A stretch of 64,000 nucleotides of DNA from Lysobacter sp. FW306-1B-D06B (GCF_038446665.1 NZ_CP151802.1:1426001-1490000), one strand, 5' to 3'; shown: positions 32,778 through 42,390, numbered from the stretch's first letter. The notes: generated by a model from the sequence alone, not told the origin. Made by a program: numbers and translations.

Positions 32778-35700
32778 ATGAGCAGCCGAAGTCCGACGTT
32801 GCTTCCTTTTTGCCTCCTAGCCGCGCTGCTGTTGGCCACGTTTCCGCATAGCGTGGTCGCACAGCAGGCATCCGTGGTCTATGGCCGCTACAAGGTGGAT
32901 ACCTGGCGCTCCCATGAGGAGGTGAAGCTCGCGTTTACCTCCAACCTGGTCCAGACCCGAGACGGCTACCTTTGGCTGTCGTCGCAGTCGGGCCTGGTGA
33001 GATTCGACGGGGTTCGCTTCAAGGCTTTCAACGCCGACAACTCGCCGGCTCTGCGCGGCCGCACTCGGTTGATCACCATCCCGCTCGCCGAAGATCACGA
33101 GGGCGGTTTGTGGGTGGGGAGCGGGAGCGAGCTGTTTCGCGTCGCGGGCGATCAGGTGACGTTGCGCGCGACCAATGAATCGTTCAAGGCCGACATCATC
33201 AATGCCGCCGCCGTCGACACCCACGATCGTCTTTGGGCGGTGACGCGCAGCGGCCGTGTCGTCGTCATCGATCGCGACGGTCGTCAGCGGGAGCTTCGCG
33301 GCACGCTGGTCAGCTACTCCGGCAGCAGCATGACCGTCGACAACAACGGGGATATGTGGATCGCCGCAGGCGAAGGTGCGGTGTATCGGATCAGCGAAGG
33401 GAAGCTCAGCCGGATCGCACTTCCGGAAGGTGCCCAAGTGCATAACCCGAGCCGTGTCTACGCGACTCGCGATGGTTCGATCTGGTTCGGCACGCACACG
33501 GCCATCGCGCGATGGAAGGATGGGCAGATCGAGCATTTCCCACTACCGGCCACCAAGGGGTTTGGTGCCGTTACCGCAATGGCGGAAGACGCGTCGGGCA
33601 CGCTGTGGGTGGGCTCGTACGGGGCCGGCCTGCATTGGTTCGACGGCAAGCAGTTCCAGTCATTCACGCGTGCCGATGGCTTATCCGATGACCGCGTCAT
33701 CGACATCCTTCCGGACCAGCAAGGCAACGTATGGGTGGCCACGCGTGATGGCCTGAACAGATTCCAGCCGTTGCAGGTGCAAGCCTTCACGGCGCGTACG
33801 GGGCTGCCAAGCGATATGCCTGGCGGCATGGTGCGCGACGCTGACGGCGGTACGTGGTTGGCGCCTCCCACTGGAGGGCTGTACTACGGCCATATCGACT
33901 CGTCCCGCACGTCATTCTCGCGAGTTGGCAGCAGCCCTGCCGACCTGGTGCTTTCGCTCGCGCCGGCGCGAGGTGGCGGCGTGTGGGTGGGGCGCCCGAA
34001 TGGGATCATCTCCCGCTTCGAGAAGGGGCAGGCCACGGCCGATCACGGCTACCGCGGATTGCCCCCCGTCACCGACCTGCTGGAAGACCGCACCGGTTCG
34101 CTATGGATCGCGACATGGCGAGGCCTCTTTCGTGGCAGAGGTGGGAGCCTCGAGCGCATACAGCAGAAGGACGAATTCATCTTCCGCCTGTTCAAGGATT
34201 CGAGCGACGCGCTGTGGGTTGCCAGCCTGACAGGCGTGACTCGTATCGACGTGGCAGGCGATCAAACGTTCGTCGCTTGGCCCACGCCGAAGCAGACCGG
34301 TGTCAGGCCCAACGTGATGTTCGAAGCACCCAAGGGAACCGTGTGGGTGGGATCGGACGAAGGGCTCGTCCGAGTTGCCGGCGGAAAGCCGACCGTCGTC
34401 GCCGTGGAAGAGGGACTGCCGGAAAGTTGGGTTGGCGCAGGCGAGGTGGATGATGCGGGAAGGCTTTGGCTCGGTCAGCTCGGCGGCCTGACTCGCATTC
34501 GTCTCGCAGAACTGTCTGCGGTAGCCGACGGCAAACTTCCCGACCTGATCGATGTGGGCAGCTTCAAGCCACTGGATGGGTTGCCGGGCGGAGACCCAGC
34601 GGCATGGCCGCATCCCTGGTCCTTCAAGGATTCGGGCGGAATGCTCTGGTTTGCGATGGGCCACGGCATCGTGTCGGTAGACCCTCTCAAGGCGAAGCCC
34701 ATCGGTGCGGCCCCCAAGGTCTACATCGATGAAATCACCGCCGACGGGGTGAGGCAGAGCAACCGGGACAAAATCGTCCTGGATCCCGCGACACGCCGCA
34801 TCGACATCCGATACACCGGAGTTGATCTGTCGCATGGACCGGACGTGCGTTTCCGCTATCGCATGGACGGCTTCGACTCGGATTGGATAGATGCAGGAAC
34901 CCAACGCGTCGCCTCCTACACGCGCCTGGCCCCTGGGACGTATCGGTTCCGCGTCTCCGCGCGCGATGTTCGAGGGCAATGGTCTCCCATCGAGTCCGAC
35001 GTGACGATCCAGGCGTTGGCGCCGTTCTACTTGAAAGGTTGGTTCATCGCACTGTCGATTCTGACCATCGCATTGTTGTTGTGGCTGTATCACCGCGCTG
35101 CCCTCAGGATTCGCGGTGCCGCCATTCTCGATGAACGCACACGTCTGGCCCGGGATATCCACGACTCGTTGTTGCAAGGTTTCGGTGGCATCGCGCTGCA
35201 GCTGCATGCGGTCGATCAGCGACTGGGCGCGCACTCGCCCGAGAGGGCGAGCCTGGACCGCATCCTTACCCTAGTGGATCGCACGTTGACCCACGCACGA
35301 AAGGTGGTCTGGGACATTCGCCAGCCCAGTGAGGCGGACGATCTTGCCGCCTCGATCCAACTCAGCGCGCACCGCATCCTCGCCGACAGCGGCGTCGCGG
35401 TGAACATCGTCTCCGCCACGGGCGTCACCTTCGAACTCCCGGCGGAGGTCAAAGCCCAGTGCCGCTCGATCGTGGAAGAGATCCTGGTGAACGTTCACAA
35501 GCACGCCCACGCAGCCACGGTGGTCGTCGAACTCGAATACACCTGGAGCCACTTGCGCATCTCCGTGCGGGATGACGGCCGGGGCTTCGACGTTTCAGAG
35601 GTTGCCAGGCGCCGAGGCCATTGGGGGCTCCAGGGAATACAAGAGCGAGCCAGATGCATCGGGGCATCCGTCGCGCTGAACAGCCAGCCGGGGAGCGGCA

Positions 35701-35792
35701 CTCAGGTGTGCGTCAGAGTCCCGCGTTGGCGCTGGCTGAGACTGGTGCCGGGCTTCACTCGGCGGGCAGCCGTCACGTCGCCCCAAAAATAA
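32778..35792 (+). CDS. Hybrid-type sensor histidine kinase with two-blade-propeller (Reg_prop) sensor and Y_Y_Y domain
   Basis: A 1004-residue kinase. Residues 1-29 are a signal peptide (ending VVAQQ). About 30-650 is a periplasmic beta-propeller built of Reg_prop repeats (GGLWVGSGSELFR, GTLWVGSYGAGLHWFDG, GTVWVGSDEGLVRV). A Y_Y_Y domain spans about 668-745, a single membrane helix about 755-775, and HisKA_3 follows with phospho-acceptor His795 (ARDIHDSLLQGFGG). HATPase with DDGRGFDV and GLQGIQERA closes the protein. ATG 32778 is used because the upstream start would be a TTG. The cognate NarL-type regulator follows 50 bases later. The ligand is unknown. Confidence 0.93.
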   Translation: MSSRSPTLLPFCLLAALLLATFPHSVVAQQASVVYGRYKVDTWRSHEEVKLAFTSNLVQTRDGYLWLSSQSGLVRFDGVRFKAFNADNSPALRGRTRLITIPLAEDHEGGLWVGSGSELFRVAGDQVTLRATNESFKADIINAAAVDTHDRLWAVTRSGRVVVIDRDGRQRELRGTLVSYSGSSMTVDNNGDMWIAAGEGAVYRISEGKLSRIALPEGAQVHNPSRVYATRDGSIWFGTHTAIARWKDGQIEHFPLPATKGFGAVTAMAEDASGTLWVGSYGAGLHWFDGKQFQSFTRADGLSDDRVIDILPDQQGNVWVATRDGLNRFQPLQVQAFTARTGLPSDMPGGMVRDADGGTWLAPPTGGLYYGHIDSSRTSFSRVGSSPADLVLSLAPARGGGVWVGRPNGIISRFEKGQATADHGYRGLPPVTDLLEDRTGSLWIATWRGLFRGRGGSLERIQQKDEFIFRLFKDSSDALWVASLTGVTRIDVAGDQTFVAWPTPKQTGVRPNVMFEAPKGTVWVGSDEGLVRVAGGKPTVVAVEEGLPESWVGAGEVDDAGRLWLGQLGGLTRIRLAELSAVADGKLPDLIDVGSFKPLDGLPGGDPAAWPHPWSFKDSGGMLWFAMGHGIVSVDPLKAKPIGAAPKVYIDEITADGVRQSNRDKIVLDPATRRIDIRYTGVDLSHGPDVRFRYRMDGFDSDWIDAGTQRVASYTRLAPGTYRFRVSARDVRGQWSPIESDVTIQALAPFYLKGWFIALSILTIALLLWLYHRAALRIRGAAILDERTRLARDIHDSLLQGFGGIALQLHAVDQRLGAHSPERASLDRILTLVDRTLTHARKVVWDIRQPSEADDLAASIQLSAHRILADSGVAVNIVSATGVTFELPAEVKAQCRSIVEEILVNVHKHAHAATVVVELEYTWSHLRISVRDDGRGFDVSEVARRRGHWGLQGIQERARCIGASVALNSQPGSGTQVCVRVPRWRWLRLVPGFTRRAAVTSPQK

Positions 35793-35842
35793 GCCGATAG
35801 GTGGATTGTCGCGCCTCACCGAACAGGACGACCATTGGAACT

Positions 35843-36508
35843 ATGTCCGTCAATAGAAAGCAGCCCCTGGACGTCAATGGAGCGACCCAGCGGATCCGCG
35901 TCATGGCGGTCGATGATCATCCCATTTACCGGGATGGCCTGGCCGCCGTGCTGGAACTGCATCCCGACTTGGAGCTGGTCGCAGAGGCCGGCGACGGAGC
36001 AGCTGCCGTGGACGCCTACCGCGCCTGGCAACCGGATGTGACCTTGATGGATCTGAGCATGCCCGTGATGAGCGGGGTGGATGCCATTGCAAGGATCGTG
36101 GAGGAATTCCCCTCTGCGCGAATCATCGCGCTCACGACCTACCAGGGCGACACGGACATCCACCGGGCCCTGGAGGCAGGTGCGCGGGGCTATCTCCTCA
36201 AGGACGTGCTCCGCAACGAGGTTGCCGACGCGATACGCGCCGTCTCGCGTCAAGGCTGGATCTTGCCGGATGCCGTGGCGCGACGACTTGCCGAGTACGT
36301 TCCGCGTGTCGAGCTTACTGATCGGGAACTGGAGGTTCTGCGTCTGATGGCGAGAGGGCTTCGCAACAAGGAGATCGCCGCGCAGATCCATCGAACGGAA
36401 GCGACGGTCAAGGTTCACGTGTTGCACGTGCTGAACAAGCTCCACGCGCAGGACCGAACCGAAGCAGTGGTGATTGCGCTCAAACGCGGGATCATTCACC
36501 TCGCGTAG
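35843..36508 (+). CDS. NarL/LuxR-family response regulator
   Basis: A 221-residue regulator. The receiver has the acidic pocket VMAVDDHP and phospho-acceptor Asp70 in VTLMDLSMPVMSG, with Lys in YLLKDVL. The LuxR-type helix-turn-helix is at about 155-215 (LTDRELEVLRLMARGLRNKE, TVKVHVLHVLNKL). It is paired with the HisKA_3 kinase just upstream and probably controls the long operon that begins at 36661. Confidence 0.93.
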   Translation: MSVNRKQPLDVNGATQRIRVMAVDDHPIYRDGLAAVLELHPDLELVAEAGDGAAAVDAYRAWQPDVTLMDLSMPVMSGVDAIARIVEEFPSARIIALTTYQGDTDIHRALEAGARGYLLKDVLRNEVADAIRAVSRQGWILPDAVARRLAEYVPRVELTDRELEVLRLMARGLRNKEIAAQIHRTEATVKVHVLHVLNKLHAQDRTEAVVIALKRGIIHLA

Positions 36509-36571
36509 CATTCGCCGCCCGCGAAGACTCCGGGCTGCGATCAGTGTGTTCGCTGGCAGCTATCCGAAAGA

Positions 36572-36588
36572 CGTAGGAAGAATCTACG
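36572..36588 (+). promoter_or_regulatory. Inverted repeat upstream of the isochorismatase operon
   Basis: CGTAG-gaagaat-CTACG, in the 152-base gap between the response regulator and the isochorismatase gene. It is a candidate binding site for the NarL-type regulator. Position only. Confidence 0.4.
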
Positions 36589-36660
36589 CCGACGGCGGAT
36601 TTCAGTCGCAGAGAACAAACCCTAACGTGACCTTCACTCCATGAAGAGATGAGGGCACGT

Positions 36661-37323
36661 ATGAGCAACTCCACCGCAGGCAAGATCGGCAAGGAAGCCC
36701 TTCTGACGCCCGACAACTGCGTGCTTCTGCTGATCGATCATCAGCCGTTCCAGTTCAGCGGAGTCAAGAACATCGACGCCGCGCTGCTCATGAACAACGT
36801 GGTTGCCCTCGCCAAGACCGCAAAGGTATTCGAGGTTCCCACGCTGCTCACCAGCGTCGTGGAGGACCGCGGCGGATACATCGTGAAGCCGCTGCTGGAT
36901 GTCTTTCCGGAGCAGAAGCCGATCAATCGAACCACGATCAACACGTGGGAAGACCCGGCGTGCGTCGAGTGGGTAAAGCGGACCGGACGAAAGAAGGTCG
37001 TGATTGCCGCCCTTTGGACCGAAGTGTGTCTGGCGTTCCCGGTCATCCACGCGCTTGGCGATGGTTACGAGGTCTACTTCGTGACCGATGCGTCCGGCGG
37101 TACCAGCGTTGAGGCACACGAGATGGGCATCGCGCGCATGGTCCAAGCGGGTGCGGTCCCGATGACGTGGATCGTCTTCGCATCGGAACTTCAGCGCGAC
37201 TGGGCCCGCGAGGAGTCCGCAGCCAAGCTCATTCCCGCACTCCTCGAGCATGGCGGAGCCACCGCTACCAACCTGGCCTGGGAATTCCAGTTGCTCGCCG
37301 GCAAGCCTGGCGCTGGCGTCTAA
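36661..37323 (+). CDS. Isochorismatase-family hydrolase
   Basis: A 220-residue cysteine hydrolase: catalytic Asp in VLLLIDHQPFQF, Lys in the RTGRKKVVIA strand and nucleophile Cys in WTEVCLAFPVI. The family includes isochorismatase, nicotinamidase and hydrolases of unknown amides. ATG 36661 has GAGGG upstream; an ATG at 36649 would add four residues. It is first of a run of eight + strand genes (to 42065) directly behind the two-component system. Confidence 0.9.
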   Translation: MSNSTAGKIGKEALLTPDNCVLLLIDHQPFQFSGVKNIDAALLMNNVVALAKTAKVFEVPTLLTSVVEDRGGYIVKPLLDVFPEQKPINRTTINTWEDPACVEWVKRTGRKKVVIAALWTEVCLAFPVIHALGDGYEVYFVTDASGGTSVEAHEMGIARMVQAGAVPMTWIVFASELQRDWAREESAAKLIPALLEHGGATATNLAWEFQLLAGKPGAGV

Positions 37324-37393
37324 CGCCTGATATCTGCATGGCTGCACGTCGCGGCCAAGTGCCCACCTTTGCGAACAACAACCAGAGAATCCC

Positions 37394-37993
37394 ATGGCCA
37401 AGGTCCTTGTCCTGTACTACTCCTCCTACGGCCACATCGAGCAAATGGCCGAGGCCGTTGCCGAGGGCGCGCGTACCGCAGGCGCGACGGTCGACATTCG
37501 CCGCGTTCCGGAAACCGTTCCGGACGAAATCGCCCGCAAGAGCCATTACAAGCTCGACCAGAAGGCCGCGATCGCTACCGTCGCGGAGCTGGAGAACTAC
37601 GACGCCATCGTGATCGGAACCGGCACCCGCTACGGCCGCATCGCCTCGCAGATGGCGGCGTTTCTCGATCAGACCGGCGGCCTCTGGGCTCGCGGCGCAC
37701 TCAACGGAAAAGTAGGCGCCGCCTTCACTTCGACGGCGACACAGCACGGCGGGCAGGAAGCGACGCTGTTCTCGATCATCACGAACCTGCTCCACTTCGG
37801 TATGACGATCGTGGGACTTCCCTATAGCCATCAGGGACAAATGAGTATCGACGAGGTCGTTGGTGGGGCGCCGTATGGCGCGACCACGGTTGCTGGTGGA
37901 GACGGTTCGAGACAGCCCACTGCGATCGATCTGGCCGGCGCCCGACACCAGGGCGAACTGGTCGCGCGCACCGCGGCAAAACTCTTCGACTAA
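37394..37993 (+). CDS. wrbA: NAD(P)H:quinone oxidoreductase, WrbA type
   Basis: A 199-residue flavodoxin-fold protein matching WrbA throughout: [20 protein letters not shown] (FMN phosphate loop), [33 protein letters not shown] and [16 protein letters not shown]. It reduces quinones by two electrons, avoiding semiquinone radicals. It is second gene of the operon. Confidence 0.95.
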   Translation: MAKVLVLYYSSYGHIEQMAEAVAEGARTAGATVDIRRVPETVPDEIARKSHYKLDQKAAIATVAELENYDAIVIGTGTRYGRIASQMAAFLDQTGGLWARGALNGKVGAAFTSTATQHGGQEATLFSIITNLLHFGMTIVGLPYSHQGQMSIDEVVGGAPYGATTVAGGDGSRQPTAIDLAGARHQGELVARTAAKLFD

Positions 37994-38071
37994 CCAGTTA
38001 CGGGCCGGCGCGGACTCATCCTCCCCCACTGAGCCACCGCAGACGGCCCGCCTTTCTCCCCGGAGCCAGCC

Positions 38072-38506
38072 ATGACCAGCAGCATCGCCTCTGAAGAGGC
38101 CAAGACCATTGTCCGTACGAATACCGAACAAGTGCAGGGACAGGGCGACTTTGCTCTGTTCGAACAGCTGTTCGCAGACGATTTCGTCGACCACACGCCC
38201 CAGCCAGGGACCACTCCGGACAAGGACGGCGTTCGTGTCCTCTACCACCGTTTGCGCGAGGCGTTTCCCGACTTCAATCCGGTCATCCACTGGCAGACCG
38301 TGGACGGCGATGTGGTCACGACGTTCAAGACGTATCACGGCACGCACCGAGGCGCTCTCTTCGGCATCGCACCGACTGGGCGAAAGATCCAGTTCGAAAC
38401 CGTCGATGCGATGCGGGTCCGCGACGGAAAGATCACCGATCACTGGGGCGTGGCGAACCTGTTCTCGCTGATGCAGCAGCTCGGCGGCCTGCCGCCGGTG
38501 TCCTGA
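38072..38506 (+). CDS. SnoaL-like / ester cyclase family protein
   Basis: A 144-residue NTF2-like protein of the SnoaL polyketide-cyclase/ester-cyclase group: LFEQLFADDFVDHTP, REAFPDFNPVIHWQTVDGDV and ITDHWGVANLFSLMQQLG. Such proteins bind small hydrophobic molecules; few have known reactions. It is third in the operon, 78 bases after wrbA, and is related to 38536-39093 and 41634-42065. Confidence 0.88.
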   Translation: MTSSIASEEAKTIVRTNTEQVQGQGDFALFEQLFADDFVDHTPQPGTTPDKDGVRVLYHRLREAFPDFNPVIHWQTVDGDVVTTFKTYHGTHRGALFGIAPTGRKIQFETVDAMRVRDGKITDHWGVANLFSLMQQLGGLPPVS

Positions 38507-38535
38507 CGACTTTCCTGAAGCAAGGAGCGACTCCC

Positions 38536-39093
38536 ATGCGCGTCCCAACGTTCACCATGCCACTGGCCTTGATGGTCGTGCTCATGTCGGCGGTGTTCCA
38601 GCCGGTCATGGCAAAGCAGCCCGACAGCGACATCGAGGCCAACAAGGCTGTAGTGCGCCGCTACTTCGACGCCTTCAATCGCGCCGACTTCAGCCATCTG
38701 GACGAGATCGTGACAGGCGACTATGGCGATCGCCTCGAAGGGCAGGCGCCCGGCATCCACGTCATCCGCAGCTACCTGCAGGGGCTGAAGGCCAGCTTTC
38801 CCGACTTCACCTGGACGATCGAGCAGATCGTTGCCGAGGGCGATCGCGTCGCCGTGATGAACCGCGTCTCCGGCACGCAGCTGAATGATTTCGGCGGGCT
38901 CAAGGCCACGGGCAACAAGGTCGATTTCCGAGCCTTCCAGATCTACCGCATCGAGGGCGGAAAGCTCGCCGAGCACTGGGAGGTCGCCGATTTCGCGACC
39001 TTCCAGGCGCAACTGACGGCCAAGCCGAAAGAGTCCGCATTCCAGTCGTTCCAGAAGGGACTGGATGCTCCGAAGGAAGGTGACAGCAAATGA
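38536..39093 (+). CDS. Exported SnoaL-like / ester cyclase family protein
   Basis: A 185-residue protein with a signal peptide (residues 1-26, VMA-KQ) and a SnoaL-like domain (RRYFDAFNRADFSHLDEIVT, LKASFPDFTWTIEQIVAEGD, KLAEHWEVADF). The C-terminal 25 residues are a lysine-rich extension. It is the only exported member of the three SnoaL-like proteins here. It overlaps the following SDR gene by 4 bases (ATGA), so translation is probably coupled. Confidence 0.88.
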   Translation: MRVPTFTMPLALMVVLMSAVFQPVMAKQPDSDIEANKAVVRRYFDAFNRADFSHLDEIVTGDYGDRLEGQAPGIHVIRSYLQGLKASFPDFTWTIEQIVAEGDRVAVMNRVSGTQLNDFGGLKATGNKVDFRAFQIYRIEGGKLAEHWEVADFATFQAQLTAKPKESAFQSFQKGLDAPKEGDSK

Positions 39094-39860
39094 GCAAGCT
39101 GCTGTCGGGAAAAGTAGTCGTGGTGACTGGCGCGGCGAGCGGCATTGGACGCGCGATCGCGATCGGCGCCGCGCAGCACGGCGCGAAGGCCGTGATCGTC
39201 TCTGACGTGGTCGAAACACCCCGCGAGGGAGGAGCGACGACGACAAGCGAGATCGACGCCTTGGGAGTTGCCAGCCGCTTCGTGCAAACGAACGTGAGCA
39301 AGCGCGACGAAGTGGATGCCCTCATCGCGGCAACCGACTCCCTTGGCGGCGTGGACGTCATGGTCTGCAACGCCGGCATTACGCTGCGCTCGGACGGTGC
39401 GGACGTGGCGGAAGAAGACTACCGCCGCCTCATGGCCGTGAATCTGGATGGCGTCCTGTTCTGCGCCCAGGCGGCTGCCCGCCAGATGCAGGCGTTGTCG
39501 AAGCCAGGAAGCATCGTGCTGATGGCCAGCATGGGTGGCATCTCCGGCGCAGGCATGACGGTTGCGTACTCCACCAGCAAAGGCGGCGTCGTGCTGATGG
39601 CCAAGGCACTGGCCGATGCGCTCGGGCCCTCTGGCATTCGCGTGAACTCCGTTTGCCCCGGGACCATCGACACAGCGCTGTTGCGTAATACGCCGGGCGT
39701 GGCGGAAGCGTCGGAAGGGTTTCGTCAGAGAACGCCCCTGCGCCGCCTCGGCAAACCTTCGGAGATTGCCGACGCCGTCGTGTGGCTGGGCTCGGATATG
39801 TCCAGTTACGTGACTGGCACTCCCTTGCTCGTGGACGGCGGCTTGCTCTCGGTGCTGTGA
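39090..39860 (+). CDS. Short-chain dehydrogenase/reductase (SDR)
   Basis: A 256-residue SDR: GAASGIGRAIAIGA, VCNAGITLRSD, LMASMGGISGAG (catalytic Ser) and YSTSKGGVVLMAKAL. SDVVETPREGG after the second strand suggests NAD(H) (Asp). It ends VTGTPLLVDGGLL. It is coupled by overlap to the exported SnoaL-like gene and followed by a DoxX gene 41 bases later. Confidence 0.93.
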   Translation: MSKLLSGKVVVVTGAASGIGRAIAIGAAQHGAKAVIVSDVVETPREGGATTTSEIDALGVASRFVQTNVSKRDEVDALIAATDSLGGVDVMVCNAGITLRSDGADVAEEDYRRLMAVNLDGVLFCAQAAARQMQALSKPGSIVLMASMGGISGAGMTVAYSTSKGGVVLMAKALADALGPSGIRVNSVCPGTIDTALLRNTPGVAEASEGFRQRTPLRRLGKPSEIADAVVWLGSDMSSYVTGTPLLVDGGLLSVL

Positions 39861-39901
39861 GCGCTCGCGGAATCGATCCCTACCTTCCTTGGAGTTCCGA
39901 T

Positions 39902-40354
39902 ATGTCTACACCTTCCATCGCTGATCGTGGATACGAGGCGGCTGGCTACGTGCCGATGCTCAGTCTGTTGGGTCGCATGCTGATGGCGGCGATCTTCATC
40001 ATCTCGGGCGCGGTAAAAGTGGCGAACCCTGAGGCAACCGCCGGCTATATCGCCTCCGCCGGTCTTCCAGCACCGGAAGCAGCCCTCATCGTTGCGGTCC
40101 TGATCGAAATTGTGGGCGGCGTCGCGCTCATCGTGGGATATCGCACGCGCACTGTCGCGAGCGTGCTGGCCTTGTTCTGCGTCGTCACGGCCCTGAGCTT
40201 TCACACTGCCTTCAACGACCAGAACCAGTTCATCCACTTCCTCAAGAATCTGACCATGGCAGGTGGATTCCTGCAGATTGCCGCGTTCGGGCCGGGCACT
40301 ATCAGCGTGGACGCGAGGCACCGCCAGGGTGCTGTAGGAACTCCCGGCCGGTGA
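39902..40354 (+). CDS. DoxX family membrane protein
   Basis: A 150-residue four-helix membrane protein: GRMLMAAIFIISGAVKVANP, TAGYIASAGLPAP, IEIVGGVALIVGYRTRT and FLKNLTMAGGFLQIAAFG. It is about half identical to the DoxX protein at 30393-30815, and both lie beside quinone- or pirin-type genes. TTGGAG is upstream of ATG 39902. Confidence 0.92.
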   Translation: MSTPSIADRGYEAAGYVPMLSLLGRMLMAAIFIISGAVKVANPEATAGYIASAGLPAPEAALIVAVLIEIVGGVALIVGYRTRTVASVLALFCVVTALSFHTAFNDQNQFIHFLKNLTMAGGFLQIAAFGPGTISVDARHRQGAVGTPGR

Positions 40355-40473
40355 TAACGCGATCCATCGACACGGACGATGGAATGCATCGAGAGACATT
40401 GGCTTCTGCGTCCGCAATGAGCGGCCTAGGCTGACAGCACTTCCCCTTCGCCCTGACCGACTAGAGGCACGCC

Positions 40474-41424
40474 ATGACCACCACGATCCGATTCCACCAG
40501 TACGGCGGCCCTGAAGTCCTGATCCCGGAGGAGGAGCAAGTAGGCCGTCCTCTCGAAGGACAGGTCCGCCTGCGCCACGAGGCGATTGGCGTGAACTTCA
40601 TCGACACCGCCTTCAGGCGGGGCATCTTTCCGATGCCGCTGCCCGGTGTAACCGGCGTCGAGGGCGCTGGCATTGTCGAGGAGACAGGCCCCGGCGTCGA
40701 CCTGAAGGTCGGCGACCGTGTGGCCTATTTCCTTTCCCCTGGCAGCTACGCAGAAGTTCGCCTGATCAATGCAGCTGACCTGATCGCGACGCCCGAAGAC
40801 ATCACGTCGGTAGAAGTCGCCACGATCCTCACGAAGGGCTTGACGGCCTGGGCCGCGGTGAACGGCTTCTACAAGTTGCATGCGGGAGAAACCGTTCTGG
40901 TGCAGGGCGCTTCGAGCAATGTGGGACTGCTGGTAGCGCGTTGGGCCCGCGCACGCGGTGCACGTGTCATCGGTACGACCAGCTCGCCGGAGAAGCTAGA
41001 GACGATCCGGGGCTCCGTCGATTACGCCCTATTGTCGTCCGACGCTTCGATCGTGGAGCAGCTCAAAGCAATCGCGCCGGCGGGTGCGGACGTCGCGTAC
41101 GAGTTCGTTGGCAAGGCCACCTTCGACACGTCGGTCGCCGCCGTGCGGGACGGCGGAACCATTGCGACCATCGGAGCCGCCTCCGGACAGCCAGAGCCAG
41201 ACTCTGGCGCCCTGTCCCGGCGAAACGTTCGTGTTGTCGCCGGCCCGATGGCGCAGCATCTCCAAGGCCGGACGCGCGAAGCGATCGATGCGGTGTTCGG
41301 CGCATATCGGGACGGCACGTTCGGCGACTACAAGGCGTCGACCTATCCCCTCAAGGACGCCGCCCTGGCGCACGCCGATATTGCCGCCCGGCACACGTTC
41401 GGGCCGATGGTGCTTGTTCCCTGA
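40474..41424 (+). CDS. NADPH:quinone oxidoreductase (zinc-free MDR, Qor-like)
   Basis: A 316-residue medium-chain reductase. It has RLRHEAIGVNFIDTAFRRGI and PGVTGVEGAGIVEETG in the catalytic domain, and the NADPH-binding VLVQGASSNVGLLVARWARA with the AxxG-x2-G pattern. The zinc ligands of alcohol dehydrogenases are absent, which is normal for quinone oxidoreductases. It is seventh in the operon. Confidence 0.93.
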   Translation: MTTTIRFHQYGGPEVLIPEEEQVGRPLEGQVRLRHEAIGVNFIDTAFRRGIFPMPLPGVTGVEGAGIVEETGPGVDLKVGDRVAYFLSPGSYAEVRLINAADLIATPEDITSVEVATILTKGLTAWAAVNGFYKLHAGETVLVQGASSNVGLLVARWARARGARVIGTTSSPEKLETIRGSVDYALLSSDASIVEQLKAIAPAGADVAYEFVGKATFDTSVAAVRDGGTIATIGAASGQPEPDSGALSRRNVRVVAGPMAQHLQGRTREAIDAVFGAYRDGTFGDYKASTYPLKDAALAHADIAARHTFGPMVLVP

Positions 41425-41633
41425 CCGCTTCGTTCAAGAAGGGCAGAACGCGCAGTGAACCCTCGACGTGACCCGCCCCGCTTTCTGCCGACGTCTGCCG
41501 GGCCGTCGGGCCTCTTAGAGGAATCGGCAAAGAGGCGAAATTAACCGGCATTAGCACTGCGAGGTCGTAGGCCTAGCATGCACTCACGGTCTCGCGCGGC
41601 GAGATCATTCCGCCAAAAAACCAGGAGAGTGTC

Positions 41634-42065
41634 ATGACGAACATCGCCAACGAAGCACTGATCCGCGGCCTGTACGAGGCAGTGAACAAGAAGGACCTGA
41701 AGACCATCGCCGACTTCGGCGCGCCCGAGAGCGAGTGGCTGGATGTGCCGTTCAACTACACCACGTATGGCGTCGACGCCATCATCGATCCGTGGAAGAG
41801 CTGGTTCAATATCTTCCCGGACGCCACCTGCGAGGTTCGCAGCCTGGTCGCACTCGAGGACTATGTCATCGCGCAAGGCATCGGCCGCGGCACGCACGGG
41901 GGCGTCTTTAACTCGCCGGCCGGTGAGCTGCAGCCGAGCGGCAAGTCGATGCAGGTCAACTTCTGCGACGTCTACCGCCTCAAGGACGGGAAGATCATGC
42001 GGGCCGACTCGTACTTCGATTTCTACGGGCTCCTGAAGCAGCTGGCTCCCGAAAAGCTCGCGTGA
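41634..42065 (+). CDS. SnoaL-like / ester cyclase family protein
   Basis: A 143-residue NTF2-like protein: EALIRGLYEAVNKKDLKTIA, WKSWFNIFPDATCEVRSLVA, VNFCDVYRLKDGKI and DSYFDFYGLLKQL. It has its own ribosome site (AGGAG). The 209-base gap behind the Qor gene makes it either the last gene of the operon or a separate unit. Confidence 0.88.
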   Translation: MTNIANEALIRGLYEAVNKKDLKTIADFGAPESEWLDVPFNYTTYGVDAIIDPWKSWFNIFPDATCEVRSLVALEDYVIAQGIGRGTHGGVFNSPAGELQPSGKSMQVNFCDVYRLKDGKIMRADSYFDFYGLLKQLAPEKLA

Positions 42066-42377
42066 ACAGGATTCGCTGACAGTGTTTAGCGTCCCCGGGC
42101 TGCTGCGGTGCAGTTGACGCTGGAGTTGTCTGCCCGACGGACGCTCGGGCAGGCTCTCCGGTTTCGGCCAGGCGCCTCATCGATAGCGCGTGGAGACGCC
42201 GGTATTCGGCAGCTCTACTGTCAGCCGAGCGTTCTACCCTCGGCTCTTCTGACCACCAAAGAATATGACCCGAACATTCGTACATGCTCGAAGGCAAACA
42301 GCCGTGCAAACGACCTCAGTCCGAGAACTTCCCTAATAGAAACCTGCACTGCCCGGAAGACTATTGTTCGCGTGCGA

Positions 42378-42390
42378 CGATAGCGGACGT
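42378..42390. repeat. Palindromic repeat, copy 6 (right half only)
   Basis: CGAT-AGCGGACGT. The left arm is not recognisable. It lies in the 385-base gap (42066-42450) between the convergent SnoaL-like and LysR genes. Nothing else is recognised in that gap. Confidence 0.45.
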
